Assembly (NCBI GenBank): GCA_024233835.1 | Contig: JACKPC010000001.1 | Span: forward strand, 806,001 to 870,000 | DNA: 64,000 nucleotides | Origin: Leptospiraceae bacterium | GTDB taxonomy: Bacteria; Spirochaetota; Leptospiria; Leptospirales; Leptospiraceae | Reading direction: 5' to 3' | Shown here: in pieces, positions 9,306 through 18,208 of the stretch | Numbering within the stretch: position 1 is the first letter of the stretch | Layout of the letters: each line of letters starts with the position of its first letter | Made by a program: the position numbers and the translations under genes | The notes under the pieces: model-generated | Databases searched by the model: none | What the model was told of the DNA's origin: nothing | The model's input: only the letters and a program-made list of their open reading frames with translations

Positions 9306-10382
9306 ATGAAATTTATCTATAGTTTTTTATTTTTCATGAATGTTAGTTTTCCATTATATTATTTATACACCTTATCCAGGCCTTCTCCTATATATTTTGT
9401 ATTTCTACTATTAGAAGCTCTTTTGTTGCCAGCCGGTTTATATGCCCTGTCTTCTTTAAAATCGAAAGAGCTTAAAGTTCCGAAAGAGTTTTCTTTTAGC
9501 GACAGGGATATTATCTATTCGGTTCAATTCCCGATAGCTATTTTTGCAAGTATCCTCTTTTCATCATTGGCTCTATCCTGTTTGATGATACTTTTACTAC
9601 TTGTGTTTCAGAAAGATACATCCGCAATTTCCATAGGACTTCTTTTTACTTTTTTTTCCTCTATCCTATTTGTAATGTCATATTTTTTCTATATACGAAA
9701 CTCCGGTTATCTCATTCTAAAAGAGGAAAAGCTTTTTTACTGGAATCGATTTAGGAGAATTCAAATTAGCTTTCAAGATATTCGAATTTTCAAAGAAGGA
9801 ATTTATATTTTTCCTGCTTTGCAAATAAAAGATAAACAGAATCAGACGATTTTTATTAATACGCGAATTCAAAACTTCTCCAAAATTTATGCTGATTTAA
9901 GAAGTAAATATCTCGATTTCAATGAGCTGGCCGGGGAAGACTCTTACCTTTTTCCCTGGGAAGTGAAACTTCCAACAGGATTTTATAGAAAGCTATATTA
10001 TTCACTCTCTTTATTTATGTTAATACCCATTTCTCTATCTATAGCCATTTCCTCTTTCAGTGCGGGACTCATCTTATTTCTCACTTTCGGTATTATTACA
10101 TTTTTTATATATATTGTATCTCTGAATCCCTTTCAACCTTACCGAATCGTTTTTGATAAAGAAAAACTCCTCTTTCAGTTTTTTTTACGAAAGGATAAAA
10201 TTTTTTTACGTGATGATTTTAGTAAAATGACAAAAAAGCGAACTGAATACGAAGGCCAGATGAATGATTATCTCGAACTTCAATTCCAAAAAGAAGTCAT
10301 TCAAATCAAAGACACCCGCTTATTAGAATTCGGTTACTTTATCGATAGATTTCTGTCCAGGCTTCATAGGTTGTACAATTAA
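9306..10382 (+). CDS. Integral membrane protein of unknown function
   Basis: A 358-residue protein with about six hydrophobic segments (roughly residues 2-20, 28-46, 68-98, 106-128 and two near 225-272) and two cytoplasmic-looking PH-like stretches, each with a Tyr/Trp, alternating beta pattern and Arg/Lys (SGYLILKEEKLFYWNRF and PYRIVFDKEKLLFQFF). That internal duplication of membrane pair plus beta-rich segment is visible but I do not recognise the family. It follows the J-domain gene by 21 bases and may be the last gene of that operon. Confidence 0.6.
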   Translation: MKFIYSFLFFMNVSFPLYYLYTLSRPSPIYFVFLLLEALLLPAGLYALSSLKSKELKVPKEFSFSDRDIIYSVQFPIAIFASILFSSLALSCLMILLLLVFQKDTSAISIGLLFTFFSSILFVMSYFFYIRNSGYLILKEEKLFYWNRFRRIQISFQDIRIFKEGIYIFPALQIKDKQNQTIFINTRIQNFSKIYADLRSKYLDFNELAGEDSYLFPWEVKLPTGFYRKLYYSLSLFMLIPISLSIAISSFSAGLILFLTFGIITFFIYIVSLNPFQPYRIVFDKEKLLFQFFLRKDKIFLRDDFSKMTKKRTEYEGQMNDYLELQFQKEVIQIKDTRLLEFGYFIDRFLSRLHRLYN

Positions 10383-10513
10383 ATTCCCGGTAATAAAAAT
10401 AGGCTATTAAGGCCATATCATTTTGAACCAACTGAGTAACATTTTTTCAATTTTGTTAAGTTCGATTTCCTTTGCTCCTGAGAGTAAATAAGCTTAGGAT
10501 AACACATCTGTTG

Positions 10514-11944
10514 TTAATCTTTTTTTTGCTTATATAAAAAGATACACTTGGTATTACCTTCTTTTACCTGAACTTCCCGGATTTCAGCACTAATGTGGTA
10601 GGAATATTCATCATCCCTGGATAATTCCTTTAAATACGGATTTAATTCCCGGATAATTTTTTCCATGAGTGAATCTGTGACATAATTCATCTTGACTTCA
10701 TTAGAAAACTTTTTCAATCGATTGCTGAAAGATTTGAGTTTAAAGCCACCGGCTTTTATTTTTAATTCCTGTTCTACTTTTTGAAGACTCCGAAGTTCAG
10801 TATCCTTGATATTATCTTTACAGTTAGAAAGATTGAATAAAAGACCTCCCGCGAAGCCTTCTATGGACTCTGCAATTTCATCGACCTTTTTTTCTAATCT
10901 GGAAGCAATGTTTACATCTTTACCGAATACCGTATATTCTCTGAGATCCAGGGCTCCGAGGAAACCTTCTTCAATATGGGCAATATTTAAACCTACTCTG
11001 GTCACAAGATGCATAGAAGCTTCGTCAATTTCTATTTTGCTAATTTTTAAAATTCCGAGGGCTGCGCGAATAATGCGAATAACGTCTGATGAATCGTCCG
11101 TGCTATTCTCCGGTAATTTAAAGATGGCCATAAAAGCATCACCTGCTGTCTGAATTACATAGCCTCCATTAGCTTTTATTTCCAGGGCTGAGTGGTGCTG
11201 ATATTTCTTTATCATGAGTTGGGTAGATTCGGATTCTTTAATAGAGGGAAAGTTTTTTACAAGGGTTCCGAATCCTTTAATATCACTGAATAACACACCG
11301 ATACGATTTTTCTCATTTTCCTGTATGAGCTCAGGAGAAGGATAGGGGTCCAATTCCCAAAATTTATGTCGGATAAATTTTTCGAGGAGCATACTCGGAT
11401 TATATCCCTCATGCAGAGTATTTTTTTTATCTGCCAGGCTTTTCATGAGGGATAAAGGAATCAATTCTATTGTCTTAAGCCCTATGAGTCTTTTGAGATC
11501 TGAAATCCGGGTAAGAACAAAGAAGTGATGTCGGTAATAGGTTATTGCACTTACGGTTTTGGAGGGTTCAATGTAGTCTATCGTATGAGGGAGTAGTTCT
11601 CCATCAAAATCCCTGATTCCAAAAACTTTATCCAGTTCTTCTCCGGCTAAGTCAATACAGATTTCTCTTGTCAGACTTTCTTCGGAACGATAAAGATGTT
11701 TATTCAGGAGCTTTTCATTTTGAGAATTTAACGAGAAGCTTTGAGCATTTTTCTTTCGAATTTTAATTCCGGGGGTATTATTGGAAAAAATCCTGGCACT
11801 TACGAAGTTTATATCCGCCCATAATTTGGATGATTTCATAAACAGGTAATAGGTTTCTTTTACCTGCTTGTCCTGAACTTTAATGATCAGGTTCAGGCGA
11901 TTCATAACCCTCGTAATTTCGTCTGTTCGAGAATTTTCTTTCAT
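10514..11944 (-). CDS. Class III adenylate/guanylate cyclase domain protein
   Basis: The 476-residue soluble protein has an N-terminal region of unknown fold (1-215) and a class III cyclase domain (about 218-400). The two metal-binding aspartates are in VLFSDIKGFGTLV and VIQTAGDAFMAIF, and the transition-state Asn/Arg in FGKDVNIASRLEKK. The residue usually selecting the base (Lys for ATP, Glu for GTP) is Gln here, and the second is Thr, so the substrate cannot be inferred. A C-terminal extension of 75 residues follows. The start overlaps the stop of the Nudix gene by 4 bases, so the two are translationally coupled. Confidence 0.85.
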   Translation of the reverse strand: MKENSRTDEITRVMNRLNLIIKVQDKQVKETYYLFMKSSKLWADINFVSARIFSNNTPGIKIRKKNAQSFSLNSQNEKLLNKHLYRSEESLTREICIDLAGEELDKVFGIRDFDGELLPHTIDYIEPSKTVSAITYYRHHFFVLTRISDLKRLIGLKTIELIPLSLMKSLADKKNTLHEGYNPSMLLEKFIRHKFWELDPYPSPELIQENEKNRIGVLFSDIKGFGTLVKNFPSIKESESTQLMIKKYQHHSALEIKANGGYVIQTAGDAFMAIFKLPENSTDDSSDVIRIIRAALGILKISKIEIDEASMHLVTRVGLNIAHIEEGFLGALDLREYTVFGKDVNIASRLEKKVDEIAESIEGFAGGLLFNLSNCKDNIKDTELRSLQKVEQELKIKAGGFKLKSFSNRLKKFSNEVKMNYVTDSLMEKIIRELNPYLKELSRDDEYSYHISAEIREVQVKEGNTKCIFLYKQKKD

Positions 11945-12387
11945 TGAAAAGATTCTTTATTAGAAATATCTAAAGAAGGGAGAATATCCAGCACAAGGGC
12001 ACTAATCTGTTCTTCCTGGGAACTGTAGGAAGATAGGTTTTTCAGCTCTATCCAGCAGTTTTCTTCAGCTTCTAATTTAGTTTTTAAAGAAGCTGGCATT
12101 TTTAGAAAGAATGGACAGATGCGGTAATTCCTGTATTCCTGTTTTCTTTTGCTAAATCGGTTGAGTTCAATCACACCGGGCTTTAGTCTTTCTAATGTAA
12201 ATTCTTCTTTTCGTTTTATCCCAAGTTCTTCTTCTACTTCTCTATAGGCTGTTTCTATAGGATCATCTCCGTCGTATTCTTCTTTTTTTCCACCTACGAA
12301 GGAGAGATCGTTCCACTGCCGGTTTTTTTGTAAGAGAATTTTGCCTTTGTCCAGAATCAGAACAATAACAGATTCCTGAATTTCCAT
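11941..12387 (-). CDS. Nudix hydrolase
   Basis: A 148-residue Nudix protein. The core is readable as VGGKKEEYDGDDPIETAYREVEEELGI: the REVEEELGI half is canonical, while the first half appears to carry two extra residues between GGK and the helix compared with the usual GGKxExGExxxxAxxREV. It should hydrolyse a nucleoside diphosphate linked to another group; the substrate is unknown. First gene of a two-gene unit with the cyclase. Confidence 0.82.
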   Translation of the reverse strand: MEIQESVIVLILDKGKILLQKNRQWNDLSFVGGKKEEYDGDDPIETAYREVEEELGIKRKEEFTLERLKPGVIELNRFSKRKQEYRNYRICPFFLKMPASLKTKLEAEENCWIELKNLSSYSSQEEQISALVLDILPSLDISNKESFQ

Positions 12388-12536
12388 AATGTATTATTAC
12401 AGGCGGAAATCCGGAATGTCAATCGATTTATCAAATTTGGAAACCGGATCCGATCAACCCGGTTTAATTGGATTATGTAATTCTCTTGTAATAATACTTT
12501 AATTTGATAGAATAGAAGAGGGGGTATACTTTATTT

Positions 12537-12674
12537 ATGAATCTGAAGCTAACAAGACAGCACCGTGTACTGAGAAACAGATTTATCCTTATAATTTTTT
12601 GGATAAATCTGTTTGTAGGAGCAAGCAGCTTATGTATATTTCTTTTTAGTATTCAAAAGTTAGAGGGTTTTTAA
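12537..12674 (+). CDS. Possible 45-residue single-pass membrane protein
   Basis: ATG at 12537, stop at 12672-12674. The N-terminus is basic (KLTRQHRVLRNR) and is followed by a 24-residue hydrophobic helix (FILIIFWINLFVGASSLCIF), giving a plausible inside-positive membrane topology. A purine-rich GAGGGGG lies about 12 bases upstream, somewhat far for a Shine-Dalgarno. It sits in the 288-base gap between the Nudix and GH31 genes and ends one base before the convergent stop. No homologue is recognised; the call rests on codon content and the clean membrane segment. Confidence 0.4.
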   Translation: MNLKLTRQHRVLRNRFILIIFWINLFVGASSLCIFLFSIQKLEGF

Positions 12675-12675
12675 C

Positions 12676-14850
12676 TTATTCAAGAGCCTTTTTTATAGAA
12701 CTGAGAATTTTTTCAGACCATTCTCCACCCTCTTTTACGTATACAGCGGGTTTTCCGATAGGGGCTGAAACGAAGGCTCTTTTCTTTCCTTCCTGAATTT
12801 TTCCTGTCCAGATATTGATCCATTTTCCTTCCGGGAAATAGCCACTTACGGAAGTTCCACCTTGTTTATAGACCGGAAGAACCAGCATATCTTTTCCTAA
12901 CATATATTGGTATTTCAGTTCATGAGTGTTCGGATCAGAGGGATAATGCAAATAAGGATGTCGCACTACAGGATAACCTTTTGTTTTTGCTTCTTCAACA
13001 AGAAATTTTAAATAATCCTTCAGGGCAAAATGAACCTTACCAAATTTTGCAAAGAACTCTATGGTTTCTTTATCGCTATAAGGTTGATGGTTTTTTTCCG
13101 GGCGATTTCCTTCATGGGTTCTATATATCAGGGTAAATGCGTTAAGTTCTGTCCAGCGGAAGAACAATTCTTTACTCCTGTGGTAATTTCGAATCGGATT
13201 ATTGATGGTTGTATAACCTCCAATATCGCTATGATTCAGGGCGATTCCGCTGATACCACCGGAATTCAAACCGACAATGGTGGAAGCAAGCCCATCATTC
13301 ATACCAAAACTTACCATTTGATCTCCCAGCCAGAAAAGAGTGGAATAGCGATTGGAATAAGAGTAACCTGCACGGGTGAAGAATACAATTTCCCCTTCTT
13401 TCCCTGCTTCCTGTATGGCTTCCCGGTTTAGCCTGGCCCATTCTACCGGGTATCGGTTATGATGCAGGGATGCCGGTTCCTCTGATTTTAAGCGGGCATC
13501 ATAAGGTAACCATTCTCCAAAATCTGCCATCCAACCTTTTAAACCCTTTCCCATCATATTATTTTTGATAATATTTTTCATCCAGATTCTGGCTTCAGGG
13601 TTTGTGAGATCTACCAGGTAAGCAGGAAAGCCGGCTGTCGCGATTTCATAATCCTTGCCATCGGCAGTTTTTACAAGATAGCCCTTTGCTTTTGCTTCTT
13701 CGAACATTTTGCCTTCATTTGCCAGAAAGGAGTTTATATAACCCAGGACTACAATACCCTCTTTTTCCAGACTCTGTGTGAAATTCAAGAAATCCGGATA
13801 AGACGTTTCGTCGGCTTCCCATCTCCACCAGAGTTGGGAACCAAAGGAGGTCTTTCGTCTACCTACCCAATCCTGGATCCAGAGAGCAGTAACCGGATTT
13901 CCGGCGACTCTTGCTTCCTGAATATGTTTAAGGGTTGCTTCTTTTCCGGCTTGTAGTCCCATCCAGGTTCCATACGCCCAGTCCGGTAAGCCCGGAAAGC
14001 GACCTGTTTTTTCTGTATAAAGCTCTATCAGATCCAGAGGAGATTCGGCGACCCAGGCAGTCCCGCTCAGGGATTTTTCTTTGAAGCTTACACTTACTTC
14101 AGTCGGATCCTGTAAATCAAAAATGGAATAAGAACTATTTTCAAAGAAAACCGAGCGGTTTTCTGTAGTGATGTAGTGAGGAATGGGAGTATAGGTAGTA
14201 AATTCATTTCCACCGGCACCCGCAGTTAAATTGGCTCCAAAGGTAATGGGCTGGTCTCCTCTACCGATTCCCTGTTCTTCGGTGAAAAGAGGAAAGCGTT
14301 TTCCTTTGAAATTAAAATGGCTAAATTGCTCTCCGAATCCGAAGAATTGTTCGGTGGAAGAGGATGCGTAGCGGAATGTGATTTGGTTTAGGTTTTCTCC
14401 GTATAGGTTTGCTGAGAAGCCGAGACTCTTTTCGGCTGTAGGTGTAAAACTAAGCAAGAAAGATGTGTTGCAGTTTTCCCCAGTGAGAGAGCCTTTTAAT
14501 AAGAGCTGGTTTGTGGGTTTGGCCGCACCGAATACAGGTTTTTCTTCGATAGAAGTTATTTTTTGATTGGAACATTTCTCTTTTACATTTTCTTCGAATT
14601 CGAAGGAAGCCATTTTGTAATCTACTTTTGTCTCTACTACAGTTCCTTCTAAAAAAGGTTTTTTTAGGGAAATTCGAAAGAAGTTTTTCTTGGAAGGAAT
14701 ATGAGAAAGAGTCAGGTAATCTTTTCCAAGTTTGTAACTAACTGTTTCAGACAGGTTTCCTTCTTTTTCCTGTTTTGAAAACTCCAGTTTGGGCTTCTTG
14801 GAACAATTCCCGAGAATTACAATAAAAATTAATAGAATTAAGTTTTTCAT
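12676..14850 (-). CDS. GH31 alpha-glycosidase lipoprotein, sulfoquinovosidase-like branch
   Basis: A 724-residue retaining alpha-glycosidase. I start at the ATG at 14850 because it begins a lipoprotein signal (KNLILLIFIVILGNC) after AGGAAAT; a longer frame upstream overlaps the preceding gene. The nucleophile is the Asp in GWMADFGEWLP and the acid/base the Asp in FWLGDQMVSF; RTHEGNRPEKN and HSDIGGYTT follow, all close to E. coli YihQ. From memory of YihQ, the segment holding its sulfonate-binding Arg and Trp reads SFGSQLWWRW here, with Gln in place of Arg, so sulfoquinovoside may not be the substrate. It lies 4 bases after the tandem rhodanese gene. An anchored glycosidase would act in the periplasm or at the surface. 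Confidence 0.85.
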   Translation of the reverse strand: MKNLILLIFIVILGNCSKKPKLEFSKQEKEGNLSETVSYKLGKDYLTLSHIPSKKNFFRISLKKPFLEGTVVETKVDYKMASFEFEENVKEKCSNQKITSIEEKPVFGAAKPTNQLLLKGSLTGENCNTSFLLSFTPTAEKSLGFSANLYGENLNQITFRYASSSTEQFFGFGEQFSHFNFKGKRFPLFTEEQGIGRGDQPITFGANLTAGAGGNEFTTYTPIPHYITTENRSVFFENSSYSIFDLQDPTEVSVSFKEKSLSGTAWVAESPLDLIELYTEKTGRFPGLPDWAYGTWMGLQAGKEATLKHIQEARVAGNPVTALWIQDWVGRRKTSFGSQLWWRWEADETSYPDFLNFTQSLEKEGIVVLGYINSFLANEGKMFEEAKAKGYLVKTADGKDYEIATAGFPAYLVDLTNPEARIWMKNIIKNNMMGKGLKGWMADFGEWLPYDARLKSEEPASLHHNRYPVEWARLNREAIQEAGKEGEIVFFTRAGYSYSNRYSTLFWLGDQMVSFGMNDGLASTIVGLNSGGISGIALNHSDIGGYTTINNPIRNYHRSKELFFRWTELNAFTLIYRTHEGNRPEKNHQPYSDKETIEFFAKFGKVHFALKDYLKFLVEEAKTKGYPVVRHPYLHYPSDPNTHELKYQYMLGKDMLVLPVYKQGGTSVSGYFPEGKWINIWTGKIQEGKKRAFVSAPIGKPAVYVKEGGEWSEKILSSIKKALE

Positions 14851-14854
14851 AAAT

Positions 14855-15709
14855 TTATTTCCTGTTAAGTCCACCGAGTCTTGGTGCAGATGTGCTGGTT
14901 TTACCCTGACCAAAAATAGATACAGCCTGTTTGGGAAGATTTGACTTTCTCCATTCAAACCAGGAACCCTGATATGTGTATACTTCCTGATAACCTACTT
15001 CTTTTAGCATAAGAGCATGTAAACAGGAGCGAGCTCCATTGTAGTCATAGACAACAGTAGTTCGTTCCGGCATAAAGGGAAAACTCTGGAGCTTCCGAAT
15101 AAAAAAGGGTTTTTCGATAAGATTTCCACCTTCAGCATAAAGACTTCTCCAGTCCCATAAAAAAGCTCCCGGAAGTCTTCCACAGAGGGTTCCTTCTTCG
15201 GGATTTGTCATACGAGGCTTTAAGCCTTCATATTCGTCTTTGGTCCTGGCATCAAAAATTTGAAGACGGGTTAGATTTTTCTCCATAAAGGCTTTATCTA
15301 CCACGCCTTTTATAGGTTTGGCTTTTTCCTTTGGAGGAATCTCGAATTCCAGGATTTGTTTACCCTCCGCAATTTTTACACCTTCCAATGGCCATTTTCC
15401 GGAAAAGATATAGGACTCCTTAAACCCTATACAGCGAAGCAGATATACCATCCGGGCCGCAAACATTCCCATACCTTCGTCAAAGACAATAATCCTGTTT
15501 TTTTTAGTTTCTTCAACTAAGTCCAATATTTTTACCAGGGGAAAATAGAGTTTCTTCTGAGAGTCCGGATCGGAACCCAGAGCTTTTTTAATGAAGGGAA
15601 AATAATATGCGTTTTCTATTGTTTCTTGTTCATATGAAGCCTGACTTTTGCAGTCGATAAGAAAGTCATCAGCTTCTATTTCAGTCTTAAGAAAGTTCCA
15701 GTTTAACAA
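14855..15709 (-). CDS. Tandem rhodanese-like protein lacking the catalytic cysteine
   Basis: Two rhodanese domains in 284 residues, as in thiosulfate/3-mercaptopyruvate sulfurtransferases. The first (1-120) has the usual inactive loop IIVFDEGMGMFAARMVYLL. The second (130-265) has IFDARTKDEYEG and LPGAFLWDW, but the active loop reads VVYDYNGARSC: Asp222 sits where the catalytic Cys belongs, while Gly225 and Arg227 are kept. It is therefore unlikely to be a normal sulfurtransferase. Start is TTG at 15709. It is the first gene of a pair with the GH31 lipoprotein. No signal peptide is seen. Confidence 0.8.
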   Translation of the reverse strand: MLNWNFLKTEIEADDFLIDCKSQASYEQETIENAYYFPFIKKALGSDPDSQKKLYFPLVKILDLVEETKKNRIIVFDEGMGMFAARMVYLLRCIGFKESYIFSGKWPLEGVKIAEGKQILEFEIPPKEKAKPIKGVVDKAFMEKNLTRLQIFDARTKDEYEGLKPRMTNPEEGTLCGRLPGAFLWDWRSLYAEGGNLIEKPFFIRKLQSFPFMPERTTVVYDYNGARSCLHALMLKEVGYQEVYTYQGSWFEWRKSNLPKQAVSIFGQGKTSTSAPRLGGLNRK

Positions 15710-15776
15710 TGGAAAAAACCCCTATATATAAAATCAATAGTCTTGATTTTAACCATACTAAATTAAACTGCTTTTT

Positions 15777-15818
15777 TATGGTATTTTTTTGTACCTATTT
15801 ACTAAAAAAAATACCATA
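15777..15818. promoter_or_regulatory. 14-bp perfect inverted repeat between divergent genes
   Basis: TATGGTATTTTTTT at 15777-15790 pairs exactly with AAAAAAATACCATA at 15805-15818 across a 14-base loop. It lies in the divergent region between the rhodanese gene and the thiolase gene, about 70 bases before one and 155 before the other. The A/T-rich arms could form a terminator-like hairpin in either direction or act as an operator. The function is inference. Confidence 0.5.
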
Positions 15819-15972
15819 AGTGTAGGTCGCAGAACAGGAAAAACGCAGTGCTTTTTTAATTCTCCCGGTATTTTTAAGGAGATACTTCAAAATTCTATTT
15901 CCCCGATTTTTTTTAGTGAAAATTTAAAAGAACTAAAATCCACTGTAGAAGAAAACTTTATAAGGATTTAAG

Positions 15973-17136
15973 ATGAGAGAAGTTGCAATTATCGGTGCCT
16001 ACGAAACCGAGCACGGTAATCATAGCAAAAGGCATCTGAGAGAACTCATTACCGAAGCGGGGAATGGAGCTATTTTAGATGCAGGGATTGACCGAAAAGA
16101 AATTCAAGCGGTTTTTGTTGGAAATTATGCCGGGAATGAATTCAATCACCAGAATACTATGGGTTCTTATGTATCTACCATTATAGGACTGGGTCATCTG
16201 CCTTCTATGAGATTGGAAGGAGCCTGTGCATCCGGTGGACTGGCTATGGCTCAGGCCTTTCAATCCATTACTTCCGGACAGTACGATACGGTTCTGGTTA
16301 TGGGAGTTGAAAAAATGAATACCAAAGACCCTACCACAACCATGGAAATTGTAGGAAAAGGACAGGATTATGATTTTGAAGGTGGTTTTTGTGTAACCGG
16401 GCCTTCCGGTTTTGCACTCAATGCAATGCGACATATGCACGAATTTGGAACTACAAAAGAAATGCTGGCAACAGTAGCGGAGAAGAATTATTATCATGGA
16501 AGTTTAAATCCTTATGCACACAAACGAAAGCCCATTCCTTTTAAAAATATTATGAATGCTCGTATGGTAACTACCCCATTTGGTTTTCATGACGTTTCTC
16601 TTGTTACGGATGCAGCTACCTGTGTAGTGCTTAGTACAAAAGATAAAGCAAGGGTCTTATCGAAAAAACCAATTTTAATCAAAGGCTCGGCTGTCGGAGG
16701 AGATCACTTTACTCTGGCTATGAAAAGAGATTCGGTGAGCTTTCCTGCTACCGAGAGAGCAGCTCATAAGGCTTTTGAAATGGCCGGAATCAAGCGTGAG
16801 GAAATCGATGTTCTAGAATGTCATGATTGTTTTACAATAACAGAAATTATTAATATAGAAGATCTGGGATTTGTAGAAAAAGGAAAAGGTGGTCCTTACA
16901 CCCTGGAAGGTCACACAAGATTGGGTGGAAAACTTCCTGTTAACACTTCCGGTGGACTGAAAGCCAAGGGACATCCCATAGGTGCAACCGGCGTGGGTCA
17001 GGTTGTAGAAATGACATTCCAACTCAGGGATCAGGCTCTTGATAGACAGGTGAAAAATGCCAGAACAGCTCTTACCCACGTTTTGGGTGGACCGGGTGCT
17101 GTATGTGCGGTTCATATTTTACAGAGGGAGGATTAA
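15973..17136 (+). CDS. Thiolase family protein (SCP2-type acetyl-CoA acetyltransferase)
   Basis: A 387-residue thiolase. The nucleophilic Cys85 is in LEGACASGGLA, the family CxxC-like ECHDCFTITE and the GGLKAKGHPIGATG active-site loop with its His are present, and the final GGPGAVCAVHIL holds the second Cys region. Members of this SCP2-like branch act in lipid or sterol-like side-chain degradation and usually need a DUF35 partner, which is exactly the next gene one base downstream. AAGGATTT precedes the ATG. A 60-codon frame upstream (15789-15971) is not convincing. Confidence 0.92.
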   Translation: MREVAIIGAYETEHGNHSKRHLRELITEAGNGAILDAGIDRKEIQAVFVGNYAGNEFNHQNTMGSYVSTIIGLGHLPSMRLEGACASGGLAMAQAFQSITSGQYDTVLVMGVEKMNTKDPTTTMEIVGKGQDYDFEGGFCVTGPSGFALNAMRHMHEFGTTKEMLATVAEKNYYHGSLNPYAHKRKPIPFKNIMNARMVTTPFGFHDVSLVTDAATCVVLSTKDKARVLSKKPILIKGSAVGGDHFTLAMKRDSVSFPATERAAHKAFEMAGIKREEIDVLECHDCFTITEIINIEDLGFVEKGKGGPYTLEGHTRLGGKLPVNTSGGLKAKGHPIGATGVGQVVEMTFQLRDQALDRQVKNARTALTHVLGGPGAVCAVHILQRED

Positions 17137-17137
17137 T

Positions 17138-17467
17138 ATGTCTGAAGTATTCAAAGGAAAAAAATGTGATTCCTGCGGGTTTCTTATGTCAAACCCATCG
17201 TTTTGCTGCATGAACTGCGGAAAAGAAACTCTATCCGATATTGAGTATTCCGGTGAAGCCAGTATTTATACATATACGGTTGTCCACGTTGCTGCCGGTC
17301 ATCTTGTAGATAAAACTCCTTATGTTCTGGCTGTTGTGGAGCTTAAGGAAGGCCTAAAAGTTTTAACTATAGTAGAAGGATTAGATCTAAAACATATCGA
17401 GATAGGAAGAAAGGTCCAGTTCAGCCATATAGATGAAAAATCCGGTCCTATATTTAGAGCTGCTTAA
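17138..17467 (+). CDS. DUF35 OB-fold zinc-ribbon protein (thiolase partner)
   Basis: A 109-residue protein starting at the ATG at 17138 behind AGGGAGGATT. The rubredoxin-like zinc ribbon is C10xxC13 and C24xxC27; an OB-fold follows (TYTVVHVAAGHLVDKTPYVL, VQFSHIDEK). DUF35 proteins form complexes with SCP2-type thiolases and are thought to channel acyl-CoA. The one-base gap to the thiolase stop fits that. Longer in-frame readings upstream overlap the thiolase C-terminus and are not used. Confidence 0.9.
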   Translation: MSEVFKGKKCDSCGFLMSNPSFCCMNCGKETLSDIEYSGEASIYTYTVVHVAAGHLVDKTPYVLAVVELKEGLKVLTIVEGLDLKHIEIGRKVQFSHIDEKSGPIFRAA

Positions 17468-17522
17468 TTAGAGTTTGCAGGGATGCCCGGGAACGAGTGT
17501 TTTAGAAGAGAGAATATACATA

Positions 17523-17545
17523 CAGGGCAGTTGCTTACTGCCCTG
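17523..17545. terminator. Hairpin between convergent genes
   Basis: CAGGGCAG and CTGCCCTG pair perfectly across a 7-base loop, between the stop of the DUF35 gene and the stop of the convergent lipL21-like gene. There is no long T-tract, so it is a weak or bidirectional terminator by inference. Confidence 0.5.
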
Positions 17546-17566
17546 AGAAATTCACCAGTATAATGA

Positions 17567-18091
17567 TTATTCAGCCATTTTAGCTTTTGCTTTAGCTAAA
17601 ACCGCATCCCGTCCGCCCTCGATACGAACATACATTACACAGCGACATTCTTTCCATTCGCTGTTTGCAATGTTTGGATCCGGCTTGGAGAGAGGTTCAC
17701 ATTGCATAGTGTTCATTCCGGAAGTTTGAGCGGCAAATTCGCGAACTACTACCTTACCTGTAGACTCACCATCAGAAACACCGGAAGCTCCGGTTACTGT
17801 TTCATGAGCCAGTTTTTGGATAATGTCACCTTTTGCGTTTAGCTCGGCAGCATCACGGCAGGTAGTTTCCATCATGGCACCACTTTTCTTACTCAGAGCT
17901 TTTTCGCTTGCACGACCGGTATATTTCATGTAGAAAAATTCTTTCGGACCACCGGTTGGATCTTCCGGAGGGCCGGCCCAGCCTTCAAACATACGACCTT
18001 TATCCAGTTCATAAACTTTATTGCCTCCACCACAGTTCGCAAAACCCAGAACCAGGGCCAGAACCAGAAGAATACTTGTTTTATAGTTCAT
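17567..18091 (-). CDS. LipL21-like outer-membrane lipoprotein
   Basis: A 174-residue lipoprotein with signal peptide and lipobox FANC (Cys20). The mature sequence follows LipL21 of Leptospira motif by motif: FEGWAGPPEDP, FYMKYTGRASEKALSKKS, MMETTCRDAAEL, HETVTGASGVSDGEST and WKECRCVMYVRIEGGRDA, including the four internal cysteines. LipL21 (about 186 residues) is an abundant leptospiral outer-membrane lipoprotein reported to bind peptidoglycan. TAGGAG lies just before the ATG. It stands alone, convergent to the thiolase pair and with prmA downstream on the promoter side, so it likely has its own strong promoter. Assignment by memory of the LipL21 sequence. Confidence 0.85.
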   Translation of the reverse strand: MNYKTSILLVLALVLGFANCGGGNKVYELDKGRMFEGWAGPPEDPTGGPKEFFYMKYTGRASEKALSKKSGAMMETTCRDAAELNAKGDIIQKLAHETVTGASGVSDGESTGKVVVREFAAQTSGMNTMQCEPLSKPDPNIANSEWKECRCVMYVRIEGGRDAVLAKAKAKMAE

Positions 18092-18208
18092 AGTCTACTC
18101 CTAAAGCGGTATATCTAAATACCATTTAAATTAAAATTACTGGATACCATCTTATTTTGCACGGAAATTGAAAAGTTTTATTTCATTTTCAATTTTTTTT
18201 TATCAGAC

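Noticed and set aside
13030..13431. 133-codon frame opposite the GH31 gene
   Set aside because: It lies wholly inside a gene with clear catalytic motifs and shows no family features.
14851..14958. 36-codon N-terminal extension of the GH31 protein
   Set aside because: It overlaps the upstream rhodanese gene and would place the lipoprotein signal internally; the ATG at 14850 has its own AGGAAAT.
15789..15971. 60-codon frame just upstream of the thiolase gene
   Set aside because: It starts inside the perfect inverted repeat, has no ribosome-binding site and no recognisable family, so I treat it as leader sequence; a small peptide cannot be excluded.
16075..16497. 140-codon frame opposite the thiolase gene
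   Set aside because: Antisense shadow of the conserved thiolase coding sequence; low-complexity translation.
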